Shown here in pieces: positions 1 through 7,229 of a stretch of 64,000 nucleotides of DNA. The translations under genes were made by a program, and so were the position numbers. Source of the stretch: Clostridium_AD sp964467165 (GTDB lineage Bacteria > Bacillota > Clostridia > Clostridiales > Clostridiaceae). The stretch covers positions 42,494 to 106,493 of the forward strand of contig CAYXOL010000011.1 in NCBI GenBank assembly GCA_964467165.1, written 5' to 3'. A model generated the notes under the pieces. It searched no databases. It was not told the DNA's origin and saw only the letters and a list, made by a program, of their open reading frames with translations. Every line of letters starts with the position of its first letter. The first letter of the stretch is position 1.

Positions 1-1
1 T

Positions 2-745
2 TTACAAGATGTAAAACTTTTTGATGCTGGTGATATATTTTGCGAGGATTGTACGCTTTCGGAAAGTCAAGATATTTTAGCCAAAGCTGTACAAAGGGTT
101 TTAAGCTTAAATCTCTTTCCTATAGTTTTAGGGGGGGGCCATGAGGTTGCTTTTGGAGACTATATGGGTATATTAGAATATTTATCAGAAAAAAACAAGA
201 AACCGAGCATTGGCATAGTAAACTTCGATGCTCATTTTGATTTGAGACTTTATCCACAAGGAGCGAGTTCAGGGACAATGTTTAGACAAATAGCAGATAT
301 TTGTAGCAGTAAGAGCCTTGAATATTCATATATGTGCATTGGAATTCAAAAGCATAGCAATACTACTCAGCTTTTTAAAACTGCGGATAAGCTAGGAGCA
401 AAATATATGCTGGCAAAGGATATTATAGACGGTGATGATTGTGAAGTTATAAGTAAAATTAATGATTTTATAAAATTAAGGGATTATATATATGTAACTA
501 TATGCGCAGATGTATTTTCTACAGCTTTTGCCCCTGGGGTAAGTGCAGCACAGCCACTTGGACTCGACCCTGAACGTGTACTAAGGTATATTAAATATAT
601 TTTAAAATCAAATAAGGTAGTATGTTTTGATATTGCTGAAGTTTCGCCAAGATTTGATCAAGACGATATTACTGCAAACTTAGCGGCAATACTAATTTTT
701 TCTGTTGTTAACACACTTTGTGAAATAAATGGTTTATATATCTAA
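2..745 (+). CDS. hutG: Formimidoylglutamase (HutG-like ureohydrolase), 5' end outside window
   Basis: The reading frame is open from base 2, so the N-terminus lies outside the window. It encodes a ureohydrolase-fold enzyme that most likely hydrolyses N-formimino-L-glutamate to glutamate and formamide in histidine breakdown. Visible metal-site motifs are GGGHE, NFDAHFD and a later APGVSA block typical of HutG rather than arginase or agmatinase. The usual DxD metal pair before APGVSA reads C-A-D here, so one expected Asp is a Cys. The gene is followed by a strong hairpin and faces a convergent gene. The family call is firm. The exact substrate rests on the APGVSA signature, because no other hut gene is visible. 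Confidence 0.82.
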   Translation, partial: LQDVKLFDAGDIFCEDCTLSESQDILAKAVQRVLSLNLFPIVLGGGHEVAFGDYMGILEYLSEKNKKPSIGIVNFDAHFDLRLYPQGASSGTMFRQIADICSSKSLEYSYMCIGIQKHSNTTQLFKTADKLGAKYMLAKDIIDGDDCEVISKINDFIKLRDYIYVTICADVFSTAFAPGVSAAQPLGLDPERVLRYIKYILKSNKVVCFDIAEVSPRFDQDDITANLAAILIFSVVNTLCEINGLYI

Positions 746-761
746 AGTGGATCATAAAAAA

Positions 762-796
762 TAAGAACCTGAGTAAAATGAATACTCAGGTTCTTA
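762..796. terminator. Bidirectional terminator hairpin
   Basis: A perfect 14-bp stem (TAAGAACCTGAGTA paired with its complement) has a 7-nt loop. It lies between the convergent hutG and VOC genes and has A/T-rich flanks on both sides, so it can end transcription from either direction. Confidence 0.75.
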
Positions 797-816
797 CTTG
801 GTAGTTTTTCAGTAAT

Positions 817-1236
817 TTAATCTTTATTTCCCATGTCTATATTTTTATCCATATAAATTATTTCCCAAAGATGGCCATCTAAATCCTGAAAACTCCATCC
901 ATACATAAAACCTTGATCATTAGGGTTATTGGAGGTCTTTCCACCAGCAGCCAGAGCTTTGTTTACAATCTCATCAACTTTTTCCTTGCTATCAACGGAT
1001 AATGCTACAATAACCTCTGTATTTTTTTTTGCATTACATAGCTCTTTTTTTGTGAATGTTTTAAAAAATCTTTCAATTAATAACATGATGAATATGTTTT
1101 CACCAAGATTCATACATGTTGCATTTGTATCAGTAAATTGGGGATTAAAAGTAAAACCAAGTTTAGTGAAAAAATCTACAGATTTAGTAAGATTTTTAAC
1201 CGGTAAGTTAACAAATATTCTTGTATTGCTATTCAT
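817..1236 (-). CDS. VOC-family (glyoxalase/dioxygenase fold) protein
   Basis: This is a 139-residue single-domain protein of the vicinal oxygen chelate superfamily. The N-terminus (IFVNLPVKNLTKSVDFFTKLGF) gives the first beta-alpha-beta unit, and the C-terminus holds the DLDGHLWEI-type strand with a Glu often used as metal ligand. Members include glyoxalase I-like lyases, antibiotic-binding proteins and many uncharacterised proteins, and the sequence does not say which this is. The ATG is preceded by a GGAAGGG ribosome site. It is monocistronic and convergent with hutG. The function remains open. Confidence 0.8.
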   Translation of the reverse strand: MNSNTRIFVNLPVKNLTKSVDFFTKLGFTFNPQFTDTNATCMNLGENIFIMLLIERFFKTFTKKELCNAKKNTEVIVALSVDSKEKVDEIVNKALAAGGKTSNNPNDQGFMYGWSFQDLDGHLWEIIYMDKNIDMGNKD

Positions 1237-1427
1237 AACGTCATCACCCTTCCTTTTTACTTTTATATAAAAATAAAAGTTATAAAAAATAGTTCCATTT
1301 CAGTTAACTAAAACAATAACAGATAAATAGTAATTATTATTAAGTAATTATAGCATAAGAGGTCCAATTTTAAAAGATGTAAATTGAATAAATATTTCAA
1401 ATATTTTGCAAATTTTATTGACAATTA

Positions 1428-1456
1428 TGAAAATTAGAAATATAATAGTATAAATT
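1428..1456 (+). promoter_or_regulatory. Promoter of the trpB T-box transcript
   Basis: A perfect TTGACA lies at 1428-1433. The best -10 candidates are TATAAA at 1449-1454 (15-nt spacing) or TAAATT at 1451-1456 (17-nt spacing). It sits just upstream of the T-box leader, as expected for its transcript. Confidence 0.6.
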
Positions 1457-1464
1457 ATATAAAT

Positions 1465-1729
1465 CGATGAATAAGAAGAGTAGATATGTTTGAAGATTAC
1501 AGCGAGCCAGGGATAGTGTGAGCCTGATATTTTAGAGCGTTTTGAATGGACTTATGAGAGGGAACCGAAATAATAGTAGGGGACACGGCTTCCACCGTTA
1601 TATGGATATGATATCGGATTTATTCCTGTATCGGAAAGATACTTTTGTTTTTTTTGCAAAAGTAATTTGAGGTGGTACCGCGAGAATATTCGCCCTCTAT
1701 GTGTTTATAGCACATAGAGGGCTTTTTTT
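1465..1729 (+). promoter_or_regulatory. T-box riboswitch, tryptophan-specific
   Basis: The stem I distal signature AGCGAGCC...GTGTGAGCC starts at 1501. The specifier loop reads GAA-TGG-A, with the Trp codon TGG at 1547-1549. The T-box core GAGGTGGTACCGCG is at 1669-1682. It is followed by a terminator. Uncharged tRNA-Trp should pair with the specifier and the T-box bulge and allow read-through into trpB. The Trp codon in the specifier position agrees with the gene it precedes. Confidence 0.95.
1692..1729 (+). terminator. T-box-controlled intrinsic terminator
   Basis: A 12-bp perfect stem (GCCCTCTATGTG with its complement) and a 7-nt loop are followed by seven T residues. It is the regulated terminator of the tryptophan T-box. 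Confidence 0.92.
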
Positions 1730-1796
1730 CGTTAAATAGGAAACAGTTTGCGAAGGTGCCTGTGGATAACAGCTATACGCTAGAGCTTGTCACTTT

Positions 1797-1819
1797 TGCC
1801 ACTTGCCACGTGGGTGGCA
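1797..1819 (+). repeat. GC-rich inverted repeat before trpB
   Basis: TGCCAC at 1797-1802 pairs with GTGGCA at 1814-1819. The interval contains the self-complementary CCACGTGG. The patch is clearly more GC-rich than its surroundings and lies between the T-box terminator and the trpB ribosome site. It has no T-tract and its role is unknown. It could be a small palindromic repeat unit or a 5'-UTR structure. Confidence 0.45.
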
Positions 1820-1847
1820 CTATCAAAAATTAAGAGGAGGAATTATT

Positions 1848-3038
1848 ATGGAAAAGAGTACTGGGTATTTTGGTGAGTTTGGAGGAGCATTTGTTCCACA
1901 AGAATTACAAGAGGTGTTAAAAGCTGTTGAGGAAAGTTTTTATAAAAATATAGTGGATGAGGATTTTTTAAAGGAACTAGCTTATTATCAAAAGCAATAT
2001 ATAGGAAGAGAGAATCCACTATATTATGCTGAAAAATTAAGTGAAAAACTTGGTGGAGCAAAAATATATCTTAAAAGAGAAGATCTAAATCATACTGGGT
2101 CTCATAAAATAAATAATGCCATAGGTCAAGCATTACTTGCAAAGAGAATGGGCAAAAAACGAATAATAGCAGAAACCGGAGCAGGTCAGCACGGCGTTGC
2201 AACAGCTACAGTTTGTGCATTGTTTGGAATGGATTGTACCATATATATGGGAGAGGTTGACACAAAAAGGCAGGCTCTAAATGTTTTTAGAATGGAGCTT
2301 TTAGGGGCAAAGGTTGTAACCGTAACAACAGGAACTGCAACATTAAAGGATGCTGTAGATGTTGCCTTAAATGATTTCGCCCAAAATGCAGAGGATACCT
2401 ACTATCTTCTAGGCTCTGCTGTAGGCCCTCATCCATATCCTACAATGGTTAGGGAATTTCAAAGTATAATAGGTACTGAAGCAAGAAGGCAAATACTTGA
2501 GGCAGAGGGTAGACTTCCAGATTATTTAGTTGCCTGTGTAGGTGGTGGCAGCAATGCTATCGGGTTATTCCATCCATTCTTTAATGATAAAGATGTAAAA
2601 ATCATTGGCGTTGAACCAGCAGGTAAAGGCCTTGATACGGATGATCATGCTGCCTCACTTACAAAAGGTAGCATAGGTATTATTCATGGCTTTAAATGCT
2701 ACAATATTCAAGATGAAAATGGGGAGCCACTTCCGGTTTATTCAATAGCAGCAGGTCTTGACTATCCTGGGGTAGGACCTGAGCACTGTCACTATAGGGA
2801 TAGTGGAAGAGCGGAGTATGTATCAGTAACAGATAAGGAATCAATTATAGCCTTACTGGAGCTCTCAAGAGTTGAAGGCATAATTCCTGCCATTGAAAGC
2901 GCACATGCTATTGCCTATGGCTCAAAGCTTGCAGCATCACTTCCAAAAGACAAGATTATAATAATAAATCTTTCAGGGAGAGGAGATAAGGACGTTGCGC
3001 ATGTAAAAGAAATGCTTGAGCAGGGGATCTTAGAATAG
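1848..3038 (+). CDS. trpB: Tryptophan synthase beta chain, stand-alone
   Basis: PLP enzyme that condenses indole with L-serine to give L-tryptophan. The 396-residue length fits TrpB1. The PLP lysine is K87 in HTGSHKINNA, and the phosphate-binding GGGSNAIG loop and the C-terminal SGRGDKD motif are present. ATG at 1848 is chosen because AAGAGGAGG lies just upstream. An earlier in-frame start would add unrelated residues. No trpA or other trp gene is adjacent, so the enzyme may salvage free indole, or trpA may lie elsewhere. Expression is controlled by the upstream Trp T-box. Confidence 0.95.
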   Translation: MEKSTGYFGEFGGAFVPQELQEVLKAVEESFYKNIVDEDFLKELAYYQKQYIGRENPLYYAEKLSEKLGGAKIYLKREDLNHTGSHKINNAIGQALLAKRMGKKRIIAETGAGQHGVATATVCALFGMDCTIYMGEVDTKRQALNVFRMELLGAKVVTVTTGTATLKDAVDVALNDFAQNAEDTYYLLGSAVGPHPYPTMVREFQSIIGTEARRQILEAEGRLPDYLVACVGGGSNAIGLFHPFFNDKDVKIIGVEPAGKGLDTDDHAASLTKGSIGIIHGFKCYNIQDENGEPLPVYSIAAGLDYPGVGPEHCHYRDSGRAEYVSVTDKESIIALLELSRVEGIIPAIESAHAIAYGSKLAASLPKDKIIIINLSGRGDKDVAHVKEMLEQGILE

Positions 3039-3062
3039 AAAAAGCGTATTTTAAAAATATGT

Positions 3063-3104
3063 AAGAAGCCTTGGGAATACTTGCTCAAAGCTTCTTATTT
3101 TTTT
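3063..3104 (+). terminator. Terminator after trpB
   Basis: The stem AAGAAGC plus an imperfect continuation (3063-3075 with 3084-3096, one mismatch and one G-T pair) is followed by a T-rich run. It closes the T-box/trpB transcript. Confidence 0.75.
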
Positions 3105-3171
3105 CGATAATATTGAAGGATAATTATGGATGATTATTGAATTATATCAATAGAGTATAGCTATACAAGTT

Positions 3172-4008
3172 TTGGGGGTGTTTATCACGTATTTAGAAAA
3201 AAAATCTATAAAAAGGTCTAAAATAAGACTTTTAATTGGTAGGGCATATTACTCCGCCAAGAGATATAAGCAGTGGTATTTTCGTGGTAAAGATTATGCA
3301 AAAGATATCAGTGATAAGTTATATTTACATGTTCTATTTACTCACAGTACACCTCTTTTAAGAAAGCTTAAAGATGTAGATATGCAACTTCAATACAATA
3401 AAATTACAAATCTTAAACTTGCAGCTGCGAAAATAAATGGTATAGTTATAATGCCAGGACAAACCTTTTCTTATTGGAAGCTTATAGGCAAGCCCACTTA
3501 TAAAAAGGGGTATTTAGATGGATTAGTATTGTGTGCTGACGGCAGCTTTAAAGCGGGGGTAGGAGGCGGACTATGTCAGCTTTCAAACCTTATATATTGG
3601 ATGACCCTACACACAAATCTAACAGTAGAAGAGAGGTACAGGCATAGCCATGATGTTTTTCCGGATGTTAATAGAAAACAACCTTTTGGAACTGGGGCTA
3701 CATGCTCATATAACTCTCTGGACTTACAAATTTATAATGGCACAAGTAGTGAATATCAACTTTTAATATATATAAAAGGGGATAATTTAGTTGGGCAGTG
3801 GTTAAGTGAAGAAGAGTCTATGAATAAATACGAAGTATATGAGAAAGAACATTCTATTACACCAGCTATGTTTGGTGGATATGTAAGAAATAATAAAATA
3901 TATAGGAAAGTTTATAACCAAAATATAGGTTTAATTAGGGACGAATATATCACAGAAAATCATGCATATATGACTTATGCTCCATACTTAGCTGAAAAAA
4001 CAGATTAA
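3172..4008 (+). CDS. VanW-family protein
   Basis: About 278 residues with the VanW core: a PGQTFSYWK-type segment, a GVGGGLCQLSN block and an HSHDVFPDVNRKQPFGTGA block. VanW occurs in some glycopeptide-resistance clusters, but most family members in clostridia are single genes of unknown role. There is no van cluster here. The start is uncertain. The frame has TTG at 3172 and GTG at 3178 but no nearby ATG, and the GGGGGTG that would serve as ribosome site overlaps both. A less common start slightly downstream is possible. No signal peptide is evident. Confidence 0.78.
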   Translation: MGVFITYLEKKSIKRSKIRLLIGRAYYSAKRYKQWYFRGKDYAKDISDKLYLHVLFTHSTPLLRKLKDVDMQLQYNKITNLKLAAAKINGIVIMPGQTFSYWKLIGKPTYKKGYLDGLVLCADGSFKAGVGGGLCQLSNLIYWMTLHTNLTVEERYRHSHDVFPDVNRKQPFGTGATCSYNSLDLQIYNGTSSEYQLLIYIKGDNLVGQWLSEEESMNKYEVYEKEHSITPAMFGGYVRNNKIYRKVYNQNIGLIRDEYITENHAYMTYAPYLAEKTD

Positions 4009-4106
4009 TCTTTGTGGCGTAATTAGTTGAGAATATTTATATGATATTTGAATATTAATTTTCAAGAGAAAATATTAATTAATGATGGTATTAAATAAAT
4101 GTTTTA

Positions 4107-4115
4107 TGATATAAT
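4107..4115 (+). promoter_or_regulatory. Extended -10 promoter candidate for the sensor kinase operon
   Basis: TGATATAAT is a perfect TATAAT with the TG extension, about 100 nt before the kinase start. No good -35 is seen at 17 nt, as is common for extended -10 promoters. Confidence 0.45.
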
Positions 4116-4218
4116 CAATGTTAAAATAACAATCCAAGGTTTTTGAGATAAAATAAAGCAAAAAAAATAGGGAATATTTTTATTAATAAAAAATCTTATA
4201 CAATTAGGGGAAGTTTAC

Positions 4219-6093
4219 ATGGATGATTTTGTATTTCAAATTAAACATTTAAGAAGTTCTAATTTGAAAGAAGGTTCTATAACGGATATAGACTTAGACT
4301 TAAAACGTGGTGAAGTTCATGCTTTAGTAGGAGATGAAGATTCTACCACAAGAAAATTGTTTAAGGCTATTTCAGGGGAAGAGAATAATGTACAAGGAAA
4401 GGTAATATTTAATGGAGTAGATTATGATATTTCGCAAATTCGTAAAATTGATAAGGTGTCATTCTTATTTCAAAAATCAAGGTTGGTTGAAACTTTGTCA
4501 GTTGCTGAAAATATAGTATTAGATTATCTTCCAAAAATGAAAATCATTCATTTTGTAAATTGGGGAAAAGTTAAGAAGAATTCAAAGAATTTATTAGAAA
4601 AATTAAATTTTCAAGTAGATTACAAGCTGAAAGTATCTAAATTATCCAAGGAAGAAAAAAAATTAGTTAATATAACTAAGGTTTTTTATAGTAATCCAGA
4701 ATGTATAGTAATGCATAATCCTACAGAGGATCTAAGTTCGGAATCTGTTCAAAAATTATATCAAGTGATTGATAAGTATAAGACTGAGGGGAAAAGCATA
4801 ATCTATATAACTAAGCAATGGGAAGAAGCTTTAAAGGTTGCTGACAGAATTTCTGTGATATCTGAAGGTGATATAAAAAAAATATTTTTAGCGGATGATG
4901 CCAAAAGGAATCCTCAAGAATTATTGAATATTTTAGGCAAATTTAATCATAGAAGTAACGATATAAAGCTAGGTTATGATGGCAAAGAAGTATTAAATGC
5001 AGTTTTTAGAGCTGCTGAATTTTTAACTTCTGAATATGAACTAAATGATGTTTTATTGCTGCTTGCTAAGCAGGTTACAGAATTCATGAATGCAGATGGG
5101 TGCAATATTCAGCTAATTGACGAAGGAACCAATGTAGTTATAGATACATTAGAATTTAAGATTAAAGATGAATTACAAGCTAAAATAGAGGAAGATGTAA
5201 TTTTTAAAATTGCAGATAAGCAGAAAATTTATTATACTAATCAACATGAAAAGGATTTTCTTGCAAATTTTGAAATCAATAATAAAGTTAAAACAATTAT
5301 CTGTGTTCCTGTTTTAATAAGGTCACGAGTTACAGCAATTATCCAAATTTTCTATGAAGGCTTCTATGCTCATTCTGAAGAAGAAACAAGCTATTTATCA
5401 GCGTTTGCAAGAAATGCTGCATTAGCCATCGAGGATACTAGATTAATGGGAAGTTCTGCCCTACTTCAAGAGAGCCATCATAGAATAAAAAACAACTTGC
5501 AGTCTATTATTAATATCATATCACTACAAAAACAAGTAAAAGAGATAGGCGTAGAGAATAAGCTAAATGATGTTTTGGATAACATTATATTAAGGATTAA
5601 AAGTATAGCAGCTGTTCATGATTTGTTGACTAAAGATAAATTGGGAAGAAGTATAATTAATATTGCGGATATAGTAGGGGCAATTGCGAATTTCTTTACT
5701 GAAATGAATACAGAACTAAAGATTGACCTGGATATGGATAATATATTTATTCCATATAACAAAGCTACGTCTATTGCCTTAATTGTAAATGAGCTGATAA
5801 ATAATTGCTTGAAACATGCATTTCCTAATAAAAAATCGGGTTTAATTAGTGTGAAATGTAAAAGAATTCAAGAATCTGTATTATTGTCAGTTGAGGATGA
5901 TGGGGTAGGAATTCCTCCTGATTTTGAGATAGACAATATGAATAGTTTAGGCCTATCTATAGTTTCGTCTCTTATAGAATATGAATTTAAAGGAAAAATT
6001 GAATTTATCTTAAAGGAAAAAGGAACAAAGGTTGAGATTTATTTACCTAATGAAAAGGTTTTTGTAACTTATAAGAAAAAAGATAAAATGTAA
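4219..6093 (+). CDS. Pseudo-ABC-ATPase / GAF / HisKA_2 sensor histidine kinase fusion
   Basis: A 624-residue cytoplasmic protein with no membrane segment. Residues about 1-240 align with the first ATPase domain of sugar importers (RGEVHALVG matches RGEIHALVG of the ATPase encoded at 8282-9784). Every catalytic motif is broken. The Walker A Lys-Ser/Thr is replaced in GDEDSTTRK, the signature reads LSKEE, Walker B reads IVMHNPTEDL, and the switch His is Lys. Residues about 255-405 form a GAF domain. A HisKA_2 phospho-acceptor HHRIKNNLQ follows (His420 or His421), then an HATPase with N and G boxes (NELINNCLKHAF, DDGVGIP). An ANTAR regulator gene lies 15 nt downstream. The inferred role is to sense the state of the neighbouring transporter or a small ligand. 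Confidence 0.88.
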   Translation: MDDFVFQIKHLRSSNLKEGSITDIDLDLKRGEVHALVGDEDSTTRKLFKAISGEENNVQGKVIFNGVDYDISQIRKIDKVSFLFQKSRLVETLSVAENIVLDYLPKMKIIHFVNWGKVKKNSKNLLEKLNFQVDYKLKVSKLSKEEKKLVNITKVFYSNPECIVMHNPTEDLSSESVQKLYQVIDKYKTEGKSIIYITKQWEEALKVADRISVISEGDIKKIFLADDAKRNPQELLNILGKFNHRSNDIKLGYDGKEVLNAVFRAAEFLTSEYELNDVLLLLAKQVTEFMNADGCNIQLIDEGTNVVIDTLEFKIKDELQAKIEEDVIFKIADKQKIYYTNQHEKDFLANFEINNKVKTIICVPVLIRSRVTAIIQIFYEGFYAHSEEETSYLSAFARNAALAIEDTRLMGSSALLQESHHRIKNNLQSIINIISLQKQVKEIGVENKLNDVLDNIILRIKSIAAVHDLLTKDKLGRSIINIADIVGAIANFFTEMNTELKIDLDMDNIFIPYNKATSIALIVNELINNCLKHAFPNKKSGLISVKCKRIQESVLLSVEDDGVGIPPDFEIDNMNSLGLSIVSSLIEYEFKGKIEFILKEKGTKVEIYLPNEKVFVTYKKKDKM

Positions 6094-6108
6094 AGGGGGG
6101 ACTTTTTT

Positions 6109-6696
6109 ATGAATAAATCACTGAGAATTTTATTAGCAGAAGATGAATATTTGTGCCTCATTGGACTGGTTACTAACTTAAAACAACTTGGTCATGAGAT
6201 CATTGGGCAAGCTTCCGATGGTGAAGAGCTTGTAAAAATGGCTCTAAAAAAGAAGCCGGATTTAATTATCACAGATATTAATATGCCGCTTATGGATGGA
6301 ATTGAAGCAATTAAAAAAATTAATGAACAAATATTTATTCCAAGTATAATAATAAGTGGTTATCATGACAGAGAGCTAATTGAAAGAGCGACAAAAGAAG
6401 GTATATTTAATTATTTAATTAAACCTGTAGATATTTGGGATTTAAAAGTTGCTATTGAGGTGTTCATATCCAAGTTTGAGGAGTTTCAATTAATAAAGGT
6501 CAAGCTTGATGATACTGAGAAATCTCTTGAAAATCGTAAGTATTTAGAAAAATCCAAGGGAATTATAATGGATAGGTTTCATATAAGTGAAGATGAAGCT
6601 ATGAAAAGATTGCAGAAAATGAGTAGAGATACCAACAAAAAAATGTTGGATATAGCTAAGGAAATTATAGCTGCCCATAAAATCTTAAGTCCATAA
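6109..6696 (+). CDS. Response regulator with ANTAR RNA-binding output domain
   Basis: A 195-residue REC-ANTAR protein. The receiver (residues 4-120) carries the acidic pair in LLAEDE, the phospho-acceptor Asp in LIITDINMPLMDG and the conserved Lys in NYLIKPVD. The C-terminal helices (KYLEKSKGIIMDRFHISEDEAMKRL...) match the ANTAR pattern of a KG-[IL]-[IL]-M helix followed by S-E-x-E-A. ANTAR proteins of the EutV/AmiR type bind paired RNA hairpins and prevent terminator formation. The cognate kinase is the preceding gene, and a good RNA target lies directly downstream before the ABC importer. GGGGGG just upstream sets the ATG. Confidence 0.93.
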   Translation: MNKSLRILLAEDEYLCLIGLVTNLKQLGHEIIGQASDGEELVKMALKKKPDLIITDINMPLMDGIEAIKKINEQIFIPSIIISGYHDRELIERATKEGIFNYLIKPVDIWDLKVAIEVFISKFEEFQLIKVKLDDTEKSLENRKYLEKSKGIIMDRFHISEDEAMKRLQKMSRDTNKKMLDIAKEIIAAHKILSP

Positions 6697-6712
6697 AAAA
6701 CTTTTTAACCTA

Positions 6713-6741
6713 TTGACAGGTGGCTAAAAATATAATATTAT
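6713..6741 (+). promoter_or_regulatory. Promoter of the sugar importer leader transcript
   Basis: TTGACA at 6713-6718, a 17-nt spacer, and TATTAT at 6736-6741 make a near-consensus vegetative promoter. It would give a leader of about 480 nt before the binding-protein gene, long enough to hold the hairpins at 6950-7060. Confidence 0.7.
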
Positions 6742-6949
6742 ATAAATATGGAAACATAATAATTGTAAGAAGATTGTTAAGATTAGAAAAATTCAGACAT
6801 CTATGTATACGATTAAATAGAAATGAAATTTTATAAAAAATAACATTAAAATGATTACTAAATGTTTAATTGTTAATTTTATGTTTATGATTGATGTAAA
6901 ATGGCAAAGTTAAAAATTTAGTTATAGAAGAGTAAAAATTTAATATTTG

Positions 6950-6998
6950 GAATTGTGGGTTTATGGTAGACTTAAAATTCTGGAGGTCATGGTGCCTC
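6950..6998 (+). promoter_or_regulatory. Candidate ANTAR-binding antiterminator RNA (P1 and P2)
   Basis: P1 (6950-6980) has two 13-nt arms that pair at all but one position around an AUGGU loop (6963-6967). P2 (6983-6998) pairs GAGG-C with G-CCUC around a second AUGGU loop (6989-6993), with one bulged U. Both loops share AUGGU, which places an A at loop position 1 and a G at position 4, as in described ANTAR targets. P2 overlaps the 5' arm of the following terminator, so P2 and the terminator cannot form together. Pairings are read directly from the sequence. ANTAR binding is inferred. Confidence 0.65.
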
Positions 6999-7060
6999 GT
7001 ATATATATGGGAATTGGATTAGTATCCGTTTTTATATATGTACGAGGCATTTATTTTTTT
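6993..7060 (+). terminator. Regulated leader terminator before the sugar importer
   Basis: TGCCTCGTA at 6993-7001 pairs perfectly with TACGAGGCA at 7041-7049. A/T pairs and a small GGAT/ATCC hairpin (7016-7027) lie inside, and TTATTTTTTT follows. No gene ends just before it, so it acts as an attenuator rather than a gene-end terminator. Confidence 0.85.
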
Positions 7061-7229
7061 GAAATTTCAATCTAAATAAAAAGAATACATTAGAAGTATG
7101 CTAACGTAAAGGAGGTGTAAACTGGTTTAATTGTGATCTTTAAATATATTTTTTAAAATTAAATTTAAACACTAAGAGAATTATATTTTGTTAAAGATAT
7201 CATATTAAATTAATTAAGGAGTGATTTTT

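Noticed and set aside
929..1270. Plus-strand frame opposite the VOC gene
   Set aside because: It is a shadow of the minus-strand gene with no ribosome site or domain.
3172..4008. Vancomycin resistance gene cluster
   Set aside because: Only a VanW-family protein is present. The core vanHAX-type genes are absent.
7108..7170. Possible leader peptide after AAAGGAGGTG
   Set aside because: The only nearby starts give immediate stops or a start too far from the ribosome-site-like motif.
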